From Hyphomicrobiales bacterium (GTDB lineage Bacteria; Pseudomonadota; Alphaproteobacteria; Rhizobiales; Methylopilaceae), in assembly GCA_022842205.1 (NCBI GenBank), contig JALHQA010000002.1, positions 186,001 to 250,000 on the forward strand: 64,000 bases of DNA, read 5' to 3'. Both the position numbers and the translations under genes were made by a program. The notes under the pieces are model-generated. The model was not told the origin of the DNA. It worked only from the letters and a program-made list of their open reading frames with translations, and did no database searches. Positions 8,061 through 16,219 of this stretch are shown here, in pieces. Each line of letters opens with the position of its first letter. Within the stretch, counting starts at the first letter, position 1.

Positions 8061-9182
8061 TCACTCTGCCGGGCTGCCCTGGGGCAGTGTTCCGCTGGGC
8101 ATAAGGTCCGACTTCTTTCTGAGAAACCGCTTGATCGCCGGCTCGATATAGCTTCCGTAAATACCGGCAAGACCGTTCGGGAAAGCCAGAACCACTGCGA
8201 TGAACAGACCGCCGAGGCCGAGGAGCCAGAGTTCGGGGAATGTCTCGGAGAACGACGTCTTGGCCCAGTTGACGAGCAGCGTTCCGTAGACCGCACCCAG
8301 GATCGACAGACGGCCGCCGACCGCGGTGTAAATCACCATTTCGATCGAGGGCACGATACCGACGAAGCTCGGCGACATGAACCCGACCTGCAGCGCGAAC
8401 ATCGCACCACCAATGCCCGATATTGCCGCAGCCAGGCAGAAGACGAAAATCTTGAAGTTCGAAACGTTGTACCCCGAGAACCGGACTCGATCTTCCTTGT
8501 CACGCATCGCGACCAGAATGCGACCGAACTTCGAATGCTTCACGAAGAACGCCAGCAGCAGACAGCCGATGAGCAGCAGGCCATTGACGAAGTAAAGGAT
8601 CAGCTTTGCGTTGTCGGTACGAATGTCCCAGCCAAGAAGCGTCCGCAGATCGGTGATGCCGTTGATACCGCCGGTATAACCCTGCTGTCCAACGATCAGG
8701 ATCGTCAGGATGGCGGCGACCGCTTGTGTGATAATCGCGAAGTAAGTGCCGCCCACGCGCCGGGTAAACATCGCGAAACCGAGGATGAATGCCAGCGCAA
8801 CGGGCACGAGGATTACAAGGATCAGCGTGAGCGGCAGCGATCTGAAGGGCTCCCAGAACCAGGGCAGCGCGGTAATCTGGTTCCAGTCCATGAAATCCGG
8901 GATACCGGGCGTCGACTGAATCTTGGTGTTCTCCACGCTCGAGGCTTCGAGCTTCAGGAACATCGCCATGCAGTAGCCGCCGAGCCCGAAGAAGATGCCC
9001 TGACCGAGGCTGAGGATGCCGCCATAGCCCCAGCAGAGCACCAGCCCGAGCGCGACGAAGGCGTAAGTGAGATATTTCCCGACAAGATTGAGACGGAAGA
9101 TATCGAGCGACAACGGCAGGATCACGAGGATCAGTGTCGCGAGGATCGTAAGACCAAGAAGTTCTTTGCGTGAGAGGATCAT
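8061..9182 (-). CDS. urtC: Urea ABC transporter permease UrtC
   Basis: 373-residue membrane permease of the LivM class with about ten hydrophobic helices. CWGYGGILSLGQGIFFGLGGY and the YNVSNFKIFVFCLAAAISGIGGAMFA region are hallmarks of branched-chain-type permeases. It forms the channel heterodimer with UrtB in the inner membrane. GAGGAGG lies 8 nt before the ATG, and the gene follows urtB by 10 nt. Confidence 0.92.
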   Translation of the reverse strand: MILSRKELLGLTILATLILVILPLSLDIFRLNLVGKYLTYAFVALGLVLCWGYGGILSLGQGIFFGLGGYCMAMFLKLEASSVENTKIQSTPGIPDFMDWNQITALPWFWEPFRSLPLTLILVILVPVALAFILGFAMFTRRVGGTYFAIITQAVAAILTILIVGQQGYTGGINGITDLRTLLGWDIRTDNAKLILYFVNGLLLIGCLLLAFFVKHSKFGRILVAMRDKEDRVRFSGYNVSNFKIFVFCLAAAISGIGGAMFALQVGFMSPSFVGIVPSIEMVIYTAVGGRLSILGAVYGTLLVNWAKTSFSETFPELWLLGLGGLFIAVVLAFPNGLAGIYGSYIEPAIKRFLRKKSDLMPSGTLPQGSPAE

Positions 9183-9192
9183 GGCCGCCTCC

Positions 9193-10119
9193 TCAGCGCC
9201 GCACTTTGAGGGTGAACAGGCCCTGCGGGCGCAGCATCAGGATGCCGACCACGCCGAGCAGCGTAATTACCTTTGCCATAGAACCGGAGAGGAAGAACTC
9301 CATGGTCGACTGAGCCTGGGAGATCGTGAAGGCCGAGGCGATCGTGCCGAGCAGACTCGCGGCGCCGCCGAATACGACGACTAGGAACGTATCGACGATG
9401 TACAGCTGGCCGGCCGTGGGGCCGGTCGACCCGATCATGGTGAAGGCAGAGCCCGCGACACCCGCGATGCCGCACCCGAGCGCAAACGTGTAGCGATCGA
9501 CTCTTTCCGTGTTGATGCCCACGGCACCGGCCATCACACGATTCTGGACGACGGCGCGGACCTGCTTGCCCCAGCTGGACTTGTACATGAGAACAGCGAC
9601 CGCGATTGTAATCGCAAGCGTAAGCCCCATCACGAAGAGGCCGTTGATCTGCACCTCAACCGTGTCGGTAAGAGGAATAGAGCCCATCATCCACTCAGGC
9701 AGCTCAACACCGACTTCGCGTGCACCGAAGAAGGAACGGTAAAGCTGCTGGAGGATAAGACTGAGGCCCCATGTCGCGAGCAGCGTGTCGAGCGGACGCT
9801 TGTAAAGATGCCGGATCATCGCCCATTCGACGAACATCCCCAGCGCCCCTGAAGCGATGAATGCCAGAATCATCGCGAGGAAAAAGTAGATGCTGAACAA
9901 CGAGGGTATGTAATTCAGGAAAAGCTGCGATGTGAAATAGGTCACATAAGCGCCGAGAATCATGAACTCGCCATGCGCCATGTTGATGACGCCCATCTGG
10001 CCGAAAATGATCGCCAAGCCGAGAGCCATCAGAAGAAAAACCGAAAACAGGATCAGACCCGCAAAGCCCTGCATCACGAAGATGGAGCCCAGTTCGGCCA
10101 TTGAATAGTCGGCAAACAT
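9193..10119 (-). CDS. urtB: Urea ABC transporter permease UrtB
   Basis: 308-residue LivH-class permease with about eight membrane helices; FGQMGVINMAHGEFMILGAY and ATWGLSLILQQLYRSFFG are family signatures. Some UrtB proteins carry a long periplasmic N-terminal extension; this one does not. The start at 10119 follows GGAGG, and the longer frame from 10185 is not used because it crosses the intercistronic stem-loop. Confidence 0.92.
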   Translation of the reverse strand: MFADYSMAELGSIFVMQGFAGLILFSVFLLMALGLAIIFGQMGVINMAHGEFMILGAYVTYFTSQLFLNYIPSLFSIYFFLAMILAFIASGALGMFVEWAMIRHLYKRPLDTLLATWGLSLILQQLYRSFFGAREVGVELPEWMMGSIPLTDTVEVQINGLFVMGLTLAITIAVAVLMYKSSWGKQVRAVVQNRVMAGAVGINTERVDRYTFALGCGIAGVAGSAFTMIGSTGPTAGQLYIVDTFLVVVFGGAASLLGTIASAFTISQAQSTMEFFLSGSMAKVITLLGVVGILMLRPQGLFTLKVRR

Positions 10120-10168
10120 CTCAGCCTCCTGGCGCCCGCACGCCTTCAAGCCCTCTTCGCAAACCCAT

Positions 10169-10197
10169 ACCGGGGAGGTCCGCACGGCCTCCCCGGT
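10169..10197 (-). promoter_or_regulatory. Stem-loop between urtA and urtB
   Basis: A perfect 10-bp stem (ACCGGGGAGG 10169-10178 with CCTCCCCGGT 10188-10197) with a 9-nt loop lies just after the urtA stop. There is no following U-tract, so it is more likely an mRNA stabiliser or partial attenuator that raises binding-protein levels over permease levels, as is common in ABC importer operons, than a full terminator. Confidence 0.6.
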
Positions 10198-10209
10198 ACA
10201 GACATCGTA

Positions 10210-11472
10210 TTATTGATAGCCTTCCGGGAACGGATCCGGCTCGACCAGGTCGGCCGTCTCGAAGACGACCTTGTACTGACCGTCCGCCTGAGCGAGGCCA
10301 ACGCGCGTCTTCGACCAGAGATGGTGATTCTCGTGAATTTTGACGTAGCCTTCCGGAGCCTTGGTAAACTCGATACCCGGCGAAGCCGCCGCCACCTTGT
10401 CGACATCGAAGCTGCCGGCCTTCTCGACCGCGAGCTTCCAGAGGAACGGACCGAGATAAGCCGCCTGCGTGACGTCGCCGATAACGGTTTTTTCGCCCCA
10501 CATTTTCTTGAACTCGGTCACGAACTCCTTGTTGTTCTCGTTGTCGAGCGACTGGAAGTACTTCATGCAGGCATACGCACCGGCGATGTTGTCGCCGCCG
10601 ATGCCGTCGATCTCGTCTTCGGTCACCGAGATCGTCAGCAGCGTCTGCTTGGACATATCGATGCCCGCGGCTTTCAACTGCTTGTAGAACGCGACGTTGG
10701 AACCGCCGACGATGATCGCGTAGATCACATCCGGCTTCTTCAGCTTGATCTTGTTGATGACCGAGTTGAACTGCGTGTGGCCGAGCGGGAAGTACTCTTC
10801 GCCGACGACTTCACCGCCCTCGAGGTGGTTCTCGATGTGTTTGCGCGCGATCTTGTTCGACGTGCGCGGCCAGATGTAATCGGAGCCGAGCAGGTAGAAG
10901 GTCTTGGCGCTCTTCTCCTTGTTGACCCAGTCGAGGCCCGCAATGATCTGCTGGGTCGCTTCCTGACCCGTGTAGATCACGTTCTTCGACTGTTCGAGGC
11001 CTTCATAGAAGGTCGGATAGTACAGCATGCCGTTGTACTGCTCGAACACCGGCAGAACCGCCTTGCGGGACGCCGACGTCCAGCAGCCCATGACGGAGGC
11101 ACACTTGTCGTTGACCAGCAGCTTCTTCGCCTTCTCGGCGAAGGTCGGCCAATCGGATGCGCCGTCTTCCTGGATGAACTTGATCTTGCGTCCCAGAACA
11201 CCGCCGGCGGCGTTGATCTGCTCGATCGCAAGCTTTTCGGCCTGCACCGATCCCGTCTCCGAGATCGCCATGGTGCCGGTAATGGAGTGAAGGATACCGA
11301 CGGTAACCTCATCATCCGTTACCGCGAGACCCGTTGTATTTACTTCCGCCGTCGCCGGACCCGCGCCCAGCGCGAATTTCGGCATGAGAGCAATGGCCGG
11401 GATAGCCGCCATGCCCATGAGAAGTTTGCGGCGAAGCGAGGACTCCAAACCGCGTTCTGTTTCGTCTGCCAT
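10210..11472 (-). CDS. urtA: Urea ABC transporter substrate-binding protein UrtA
   Basis: 420-residue periplasmic binding protein of the branched-chain/amide class (AmiC/FmdD-like). The N-terminus has an Arg-rich region and hydrophobic stretch (LRRKLLMGMAAIPAIALM), a Sec or twin-arginine-like signal without a perfect RRxFLK motif. The mature part shows VGILHSITGTMAISE, GWTSASRKAVLPVFE (as ...CWTSASRKAV...) and YVKIHENHHLWSKTRVG, typical of UrtA. GGGGG precedes the ATG at 11472. First gene of the urt operon and divergent from the hybrid sensor gene. Confidence 0.93.
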   Translation of the reverse strand: MADETERGLESSLRRKLLMGMAAIPAIALMPKFALGAGPATAEVNTTGLAVTDDEVTVGILHSITGTMAISETGSVQAEKLAIEQINAAGGVLGRKIKFIQEDGASDWPTFAEKAKKLLVNDKCASVMGCWTSASRKAVLPVFEQYNGMLYYPTFYEGLEQSKNVIYTGQEATQQIIAGLDWVNKEKSAKTFYLLGSDYIWPRTSNKIARKHIENHLEGGEVVGEEYFPLGHTQFNSVINKIKLKKPDVIYAIIVGGSNVAFYKQLKAAGIDMSKQTLLTISVTEDEIDGIGGDNIAGAYACMKYFQSLDNENNKEFVTEFKKMWGEKTVIGDVTQAAYLGPFLWKLAVEKAGSFDVDKVAAASPGIEFTKAPEGYVKIHENHHLWSKTRVGLAQADGQYKVVFETADLVEPDPFPEGYQ

Positions 11473-11550
11473 ATCTGACCCCCTTGCCGGTGACGAGGCA
11501 TGCTTTGCCTCATTGAGCGGGGATCGTGGTTTGAGTCCGAGGCAACCGGT

Positions 11551-11568
11551 ATACGTCAATTAACGTAT
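11551..11568. promoter_or_regulatory. Inverted repeat in the urtA/sensor intergenic region
   Basis: ATACGT (11551-11556) and ACGTAT (11563-11568) form a dyad with a 6-nt centre, 79 bp upstream of the urtA start. It is the clearest palindrome in this 285-bp divergent region and could be an operator, for example for the adjacent LuxR-type regulator. This is inference; no consensus is recognised. Confidence 0.35.
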
Positions 11569-11757
11569 GTCCCGACGCCGCACCCGGCTGCACCCTTTCT
11601 CTGCGCCTCCCTAAGAGAGCGGGCTGCGGTCGGCAGTGTTCTGGTAGTTGCCGACGGCGCTCCGCAGGCTCCCATAGGCGAGCGCCAAGGCTCGCGCGGA
11701 ACGTTTCTTGCTACCTTTCCCGCACAGAGTCTTTCTGAGGGGATCAAAAAGAACCGA

Positions 11758-14700
11758 ATGTCCGGCAGTCAGCGCATCGTCAGGGTGCGGCGCCAATATA
11801 ATCAATGGGTCGCCAATCAAACGCTTGAGGATTTTGCCCTCCGGTTCACGGCGGAGCGCGCGCGCAAATGGTCACCCCTGCGCGTAGGACATACCGCCCT
11901 TGCAGCCATATCATTCCTCGCGCTGGAAGCAATCGGCGGCGCCATCACACTGAACTACGGGTTTACCAATGCCGCTCTTGCCATCCTGATCGTGGGCGGG
12001 CTGATTTTCCTGACGGGCCTGCCGATCAGCTATTATGCAGCTAAGTATGGCGTCGATATCGATCTTCTGACACGCGGCGCGGGCTTCGGCTATATCGGCT
12101 CCACGATCACTTCGTTGATCTACGCCAGCTTCACCTTCATCTTTTTTGCCATCGAAGCGGCAATCATGGCGCTGGCGCTCGAAATGGTTTTTGGGCTTCC
12201 GCTCGCGCTCGGGTACATCGTTTCATCCCTCGCCGTGATTCCACTCGTCACATACGGCGTCACCTGGATCACGCGCTTCCAGACATGGACCCAGCCGCTC
12301 TGGATCGTGCTGCACATACTTCCATTCATCTTCATTTTCTGGGCCAACCCGCAATCCCTGGCGAACTGGACCAACTTCCCCGACGATCGGGGAGGTAATT
12401 TCAACATTCTTCTGTTCGGCGCCGCCGCCAGTGTCGTTTTCTCGCTCGTGGCGCAGATCGGCGAACAGGTGGACGTACTGCGTTTCCTGCCGCGCAAGCG
12501 AAAGGGAAATCATTTCAAATGGTGGATTGCGCTGATCGCGGGCGGCGCCGGCTGGATGGTCCCCGGGATGCTCAAGATGCTGCTTGGATCATTCCTGGCG
12601 GTATTGGCCGTCTCGCATGGATTCGATTTCGATCAGGCGGCCCAGCCAACGGAGATGTATCTGGTCGCGTTCAATTACGTGACGAACTCGCCCGGCATGG
12701 CCCTCGGATTGATGGGGCTTTTTGTTGTCCTGTCGCAGATGAAGATCAATGTAACGAACGCTTACGCCGGGTCGATTGCCTGGTCGAACTTCTTCTCGCG
12801 TCTGACGCACAGTCATCCCGGCCGTGTCGTATGGCTCGTATTCAACGTCGCGATTGCCCTGCTGCTCATGGAGCTCGGCATCTATCGCGCTCTTGAACAG
12901 ACGCTTGGTCTGTATTCCGTTATCGCGGTCGCATGGGTTGGCGCGCTGGTCGCGGACCTCGTTGTGAACAAGCCGCTCGGTCTCAGCCCAAAACACATCG
13001 AGTTCAAGCGGGCTCATTTGTACGATGTGAATCCCGTGGGCGTCGGCGCAATGCTGATCGCATCAACGACAGCCCTCATGGCCTTCAGCGGCACGTTCGG
13101 TGAAATCCCCCAGGCGCTCGCACCGTTTATCGCATTGGGCACAGCGTTTGTCGGAAGTCCGGTAATCGCGGCGCTGACCAAGGGACGCTACTATCTAGCC
13201 CGCGAACCGAAGGAGGATTGGGCCGGCAAGACGCAAATCAAGTGTTGTGTTTGCGAGCACACATTCGAAACGCAGGACATGGCCTCCTGCCCCGTCTATT
13301 CGGGCCCTATATGTTCGCTGTGCTGCACGCTTGATGCGCGATGCAATGACGGCTGCAAGCCGGAAGGCCGGTTCTACGAGCAGATATCCGCCGTCATGCA
13401 GGCGGCGTTGCCGGCATCGATTGCGGCCAATCTCAATTCTGGCATCGGACGCTTCGTCGGCGTATTCCTGCTCAGCGCGGGCACCATCGGCGCCGCCCTC
13501 TCCCTTGTCTACTTCCAGGCAACGGTCAACGCCGCCGACCAGCGTACGATCATCGCCCATACACTTTGGGTCGTCTTCTTCATCCTTCTCATCATCTCCG
13601 GAATAGCATCGTGGCTGTTTGTGCTGGCACATGAGAGCCGCCGCGTGGCCGAGGAAGAGTCGGCAAGCCAGACAAAACTTCTGTTACGCGAGATCGAGGC
13701 CCACGAGGAGACCGATGCGCAACTGCAAAAGGCGCGTGACGTCGCGGAAGCAGCCAACCAGGCGAAGAGCCGGTATGTCATGGGCATCGGCCACGAGCTG
13801 AGAACCCCGCTCAACGCCATCCTCGGCTATGCACAGCTCATGGAGCGCGATGAGCACATGCCTGCGCATCGACGCGGTGGCGTGCGCGTAATCCGGCGAT
13901 CTGCAGAGCATCTGTCCGGACTGATCGATGGATTGCTCGACATTTCAAGAATCGAGTCGGGCCGCCTGCAGCTCAGTCGAGACGAAGTGCGCCTTCCAGA
14001 GTTTCTCGATCAGATCGTCGAAATGTTTCGTCTGCAAGCGTCAGCCAAGGGACTTCAGTTCCGGTTCAAGCGCCCCGAACAGATTCCAACGGTCATTTCT
14101 TCCGACGAGAAACGATTACGGCAGATTCTCATCAATCTGCTTTCCAACGCCATCAAGTTCACAGAGTCCGGACAGATCGCCCTCCTGCTGAAAATGAAAA
14201 GCGGGGTGGCGGAGTTCGAGATCGCGGATACGGGTCCGGGCATACCGGAGGAAGACATCGAACGCGTGTTCGCTCCCTTCGAACGCGGACACGGTCTGGA
14301 TCCCGAACTCAAGCCGGGCATCGGCCTTGGCTTGACGATCACCCGCCTGCTCACGGAAATCATGGGCGGCGAGATATCGGTAAAAAGTACGGTTGGCAAA
14401 GGCACCGCGTTCACCGTTCGTCTCTTGCTTTCAGCGGTATCCGACCCGCACCTCGACACGCGTCCGCATCGGAAGATCAGCGGCTATTCCGGTCCGAGAC
14501 AAACGATCCTCGTCGCCGACGACGACCCGGCGCATCGGGACCTGATGCGCGAGGCGCTCGTCCCGTTGGGATTCATCTTGCTGACGGCTCCCGATGGTCC
14601 GACCTGCATCAAACTGGCCGAGGAATGCGAGCCGGATTTGTTCCTGCTGGACATCGCAATGCCCGGCATGGACGGGAACGAGACGGCAAAGCGTTTAAGG

Positions 14701-15111
14701 GCGGCAGGTCACACGCGCGCCGGCATCATCATGGTTTCGGCCAACATGACGGCATCCAAGGAGCGCGTACCCGAGGACGCCCATGACGAGTTCATTCCGA
14801 AGCCGATCGATCTGCAGAAGTTGCTCGACTCGCTGGGAGGGCTTCTGAAGCTGGAATGGACTTTCGATCATCCCGGCCGCAAGCCACATATCACCGTTCC
14901 AAAACGTACGTATGTTGTCGCCACAAGCCATGTGACCGAACTGAAGAGGCTTGCCGATATCGGTTACATCCGTGGAATTGAAGCAAAACTTGCAGCACTT
15001 GAAGCTGAATCACCGGAGAGCAAGTCCCTTGTCGATGATCTTACCGCCCATGTACGAAATTTCGACCTCAGACGCTTTGTCGCAACGCTGGAGTCCATCT
15101 CGGGTGACTGA
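11758..15111 (+). CDS. NCS1 permease-histidine kinase-receiver fusion sensor
   Basis: 1117 residues. Residues about 40-485 are a cytosine/purine/allantoin (NCS1) type transporter domain with about 12 helices. Residues 496-533 form a cluster of nine Cys (CCVC, C511, C519, CC 522-523, C529, C533) that could bind zinc or an Fe-S centre. A helix pair (about 558-625) and coiled linker follow, then a HisKA domain with phospho-acceptor His679 in GHELRTPLNAILGY, an HATPase domain (LINLLSNAIKF, DTGPGIP, GIGLGL) and a receiver with Asp965 (LLDIAMPGMDG). It probably senses an amide, urea or related compound through the transporter-like part and controls the divergent urt-fmd genes. The start at 11758 leaves out a 86-codon upstream frame that would overlap the promoter region. 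Confidence 0.88.
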   Translation: MSGSQRIVRVRRQYNQWVANQTLEDFALRFTAERARKWSPLRVGHTALAAISFLALEAIGGAITLNYGFTNAALAILIVGGLIFLTGLPISYYAAKYGVDIDLLTRGAGFGYIGSTITSLIYASFTFIFFAIEAAIMALALEMVFGLPLALGYIVSSLAVIPLVTYGVTWITRFQTWTQPLWIVLHILPFIFIFWANPQSLANWTNFPDDRGGNFNILLFGAAASVVFSLVAQIGEQVDVLRFLPRKRKGNHFKWWIALIAGGAGWMVPGMLKMLLGSFLAVLAVSHGFDFDQAAQPTEMYLVAFNYVTNSPGMALGLMGLFVVLSQMKINVTNAYAGSIAWSNFFSRLTHSHPGRVVWLVFNVAIALLLMELGIYRALEQTLGLYSVIAVAWVGALVADLVVNKPLGLSPKHIEFKRAHLYDVNPVGVGAMLIASTTALMAFSGTFGEIPQALAPFIALGTAFVGSPVIAALTKGRYYLAREPKEDWAGKTQIKCCVCEHTFETQDMASCPVYSGPICSLCCTLDARCNDGCKPEGRFYEQISAVMQAALPASIAANLNSGIGRFVGVFLLSAGTIGAALSLVYFQATVNAADQRTIIAHTLWVVFFILLIISGIASWLFVLAHESRRVAEEESASQTKLLLREIEAHEETDAQLQKARDVAEAANQAKSRYVMGIGHELRTPLNAILGYAQLMERDEHMPAHRRGGVRVIRRSAEHLSGLIDGLLDISRIESGRLQLSRDEVRLPEFLDQIVEMFRLQASAKGLQFRFKRPEQIPTVISSDEKRLRQILINLLSNAIKFTESGQIALLLKMKSGVAEFEIADTGPGIPEEDIERVFAPFERGHGLDPELKPGIGLGLTITRLLTEIMGGEISVKSTVGKGTAFTVRLLLSAVSDPHLDTRPHRKISGYSGPRQTILVADDDPAHRDLMREALVPLGFILLTAPDGPTCIKLAEECEPDLFLLDIAMPGMDGNETAKRLRAAGHTRAGIIMVSANMTASKERVPEDAHDEFIPKPIDLQKLLDSLGGLLKLEWTFDHPGRKPHITVPKRTYVVATSHVTELKRLADIGYIRGIEAKLAALEAESPESKSLVDDLTAHVRNFDLRRFVATLESISGD

Positions 15112-16018
15112 AAAAACGCATCCCCGCGATATTGTTCTGATCGTCGAAGATTCCGTCGAGAACCTCGGCATGCTGACGCAGGCTCTCGAAGAAGCGGGGA
15201 TGACTGTCCTGATCGCCATCGACGGCGATACGGCGCTCAAGCTCGTTGGTGAAATAACGCCCGACATTATCCTCATGGATGCTCTGATGCCGGGAAAGGA
15301 TGGTTTCGAAACGACACGTATTCTAAAGCGTAACGACAACATGGCGCATGTGCCGGTCGTATTCATGACCGGCCTCAGCGAAACCGAACATATTGTAAAG
15401 GGACTGGAAGCTGGCGGAGTCGATTATGTCACCAAACCGGTTGCTCCCGATGAGCTGGTCGCGCGCATCCGTGTGCATCTCGCCAATGCCAGAGCGTCGC
15501 AAAGCGCACGTGTGGCGCTGGACGCAAGCGGGCGTTTTCTTCTAGCCGTCAACTCATCCGGCGAACTCCTTTGGGCGACACCGCAGGCACGCCGCCTTCT
15601 CGCCCACCACACGTCGGGAATGCCGGATCGCCTGATACTGCCGCTTGCGGTTCGCGCCTGGGTTGCCCGAGCGGCCAAAGCCGGCGCTCCGGCGCCGATT
15701 ATCGCGGAAGCTGGTCCCAATAAGCTGGAAATCTCCTTCCTGGCGCGCACAGGGCCTGATCAGTTCATGCTGAGGCTGACGGAAGACAATGCGACAAGCG
15801 CGCCGGCCGCCCTCCGGGACAAGCTCTCGCTCACCAACCGTGAGGCCGAAGTCCTGCTCTGGCTCGCCCGCGGCAAATCGAACAAGGACATCGCCGCGAT
15901 CCTCTCTCTGAGTCCGCGAACCGTGAACAAGCATCTTGAGCAGATCTATTCAAAATTGGGAGTGGAGAATCGCGCATCGGCGACCGCCGTTGCTTCGCGT
16001 GCGCTCGCCGGCAACTGA
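15104..16018 (+). CDS. LuxR-type response regulator
   Basis: 304 residues. N-terminal receiver with acidic pocket (VEDS) and phospho-acceptor Asp59 (ILMDALMPG), Thr in FMTGLS and Lys in VTKPVAPDEL. The middle region (about 125-235) resembles a degenerate sensory segment. The C-terminal GerE/LuxR helix-turn-helix reads LTNREAEVLLWLARGKSNKDIAAILSLS (split here only for reference) and KHLEQIYSKLGVENR. The GTG start overlaps the sensor stop by 8 nt, so the two are translationally coupled and form one two-component system. Likely targets are the divergent urt and fmd genes. Confidence 0.88.
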   Translation: MTEKTHPRDIVLIVEDSVENLGMLTQALEEAGMTVLIAIDGDTALKLVGEITPDIILMDALMPGKDGFETTRILKRNDNMAHVPVVFMTGLSETEHIVKGLEAGGVDYVTKPVAPDELVARIRVHLANARASQSARVALDASGRFLLAVNSSGELLWATPQARRLLAHHTSGMPDRLILPLAVRAWVARAAKAGAPAPIIAEAGPNKLEISFLARTGPDQFMLRLTEDNATSAPAALRDKLSLTNREAEVLLWLARGKSNKDIAAILSLSPRTVNKHLEQIYSKLGVENRASATAVASRALAGN

Positions 16019-16084
16019 AAAAGCGTCTGCAGCAGCGGCCACGGCACACGGCCGTCACCTAACTATATGTTTTCACGATTAAAT

Positions 16085-16159
16085 TGGCGCGCCCTAGGGG
16101 AATCGAACCCCTCTTTTCAGCGTGAAAGGCTGACGTCCTAACCGATAGACGAAGGGCGC
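16085..16159 (-). tRNA. tRNA-Glu (TTC)
   Basis: Acceptor arms GCGCCCT (16159-16153) and AGGGCGC pair perfectly, the T-arm is AGGGG-TTCGATT-CCCCT, and the anticodon stem TCAGC/GCTGA encloses CTTTCAC with anticodon TTC. CCA is encoded at 16087-16085. Confidence 0.95.
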
Positions 16160-16219
16160 GGAGTGGCGGCTTTATAAGACCCCGAGCCCGATGCGGCAAT
16201 CCCGCTTTCCGCGTCAGTT

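Noticed and set aside
10213-11478. 421-codon ORF opposite urtA
   Set aside because: Shadow of urtA; charged low-complexity sequence without a Shine-Dalgarno.
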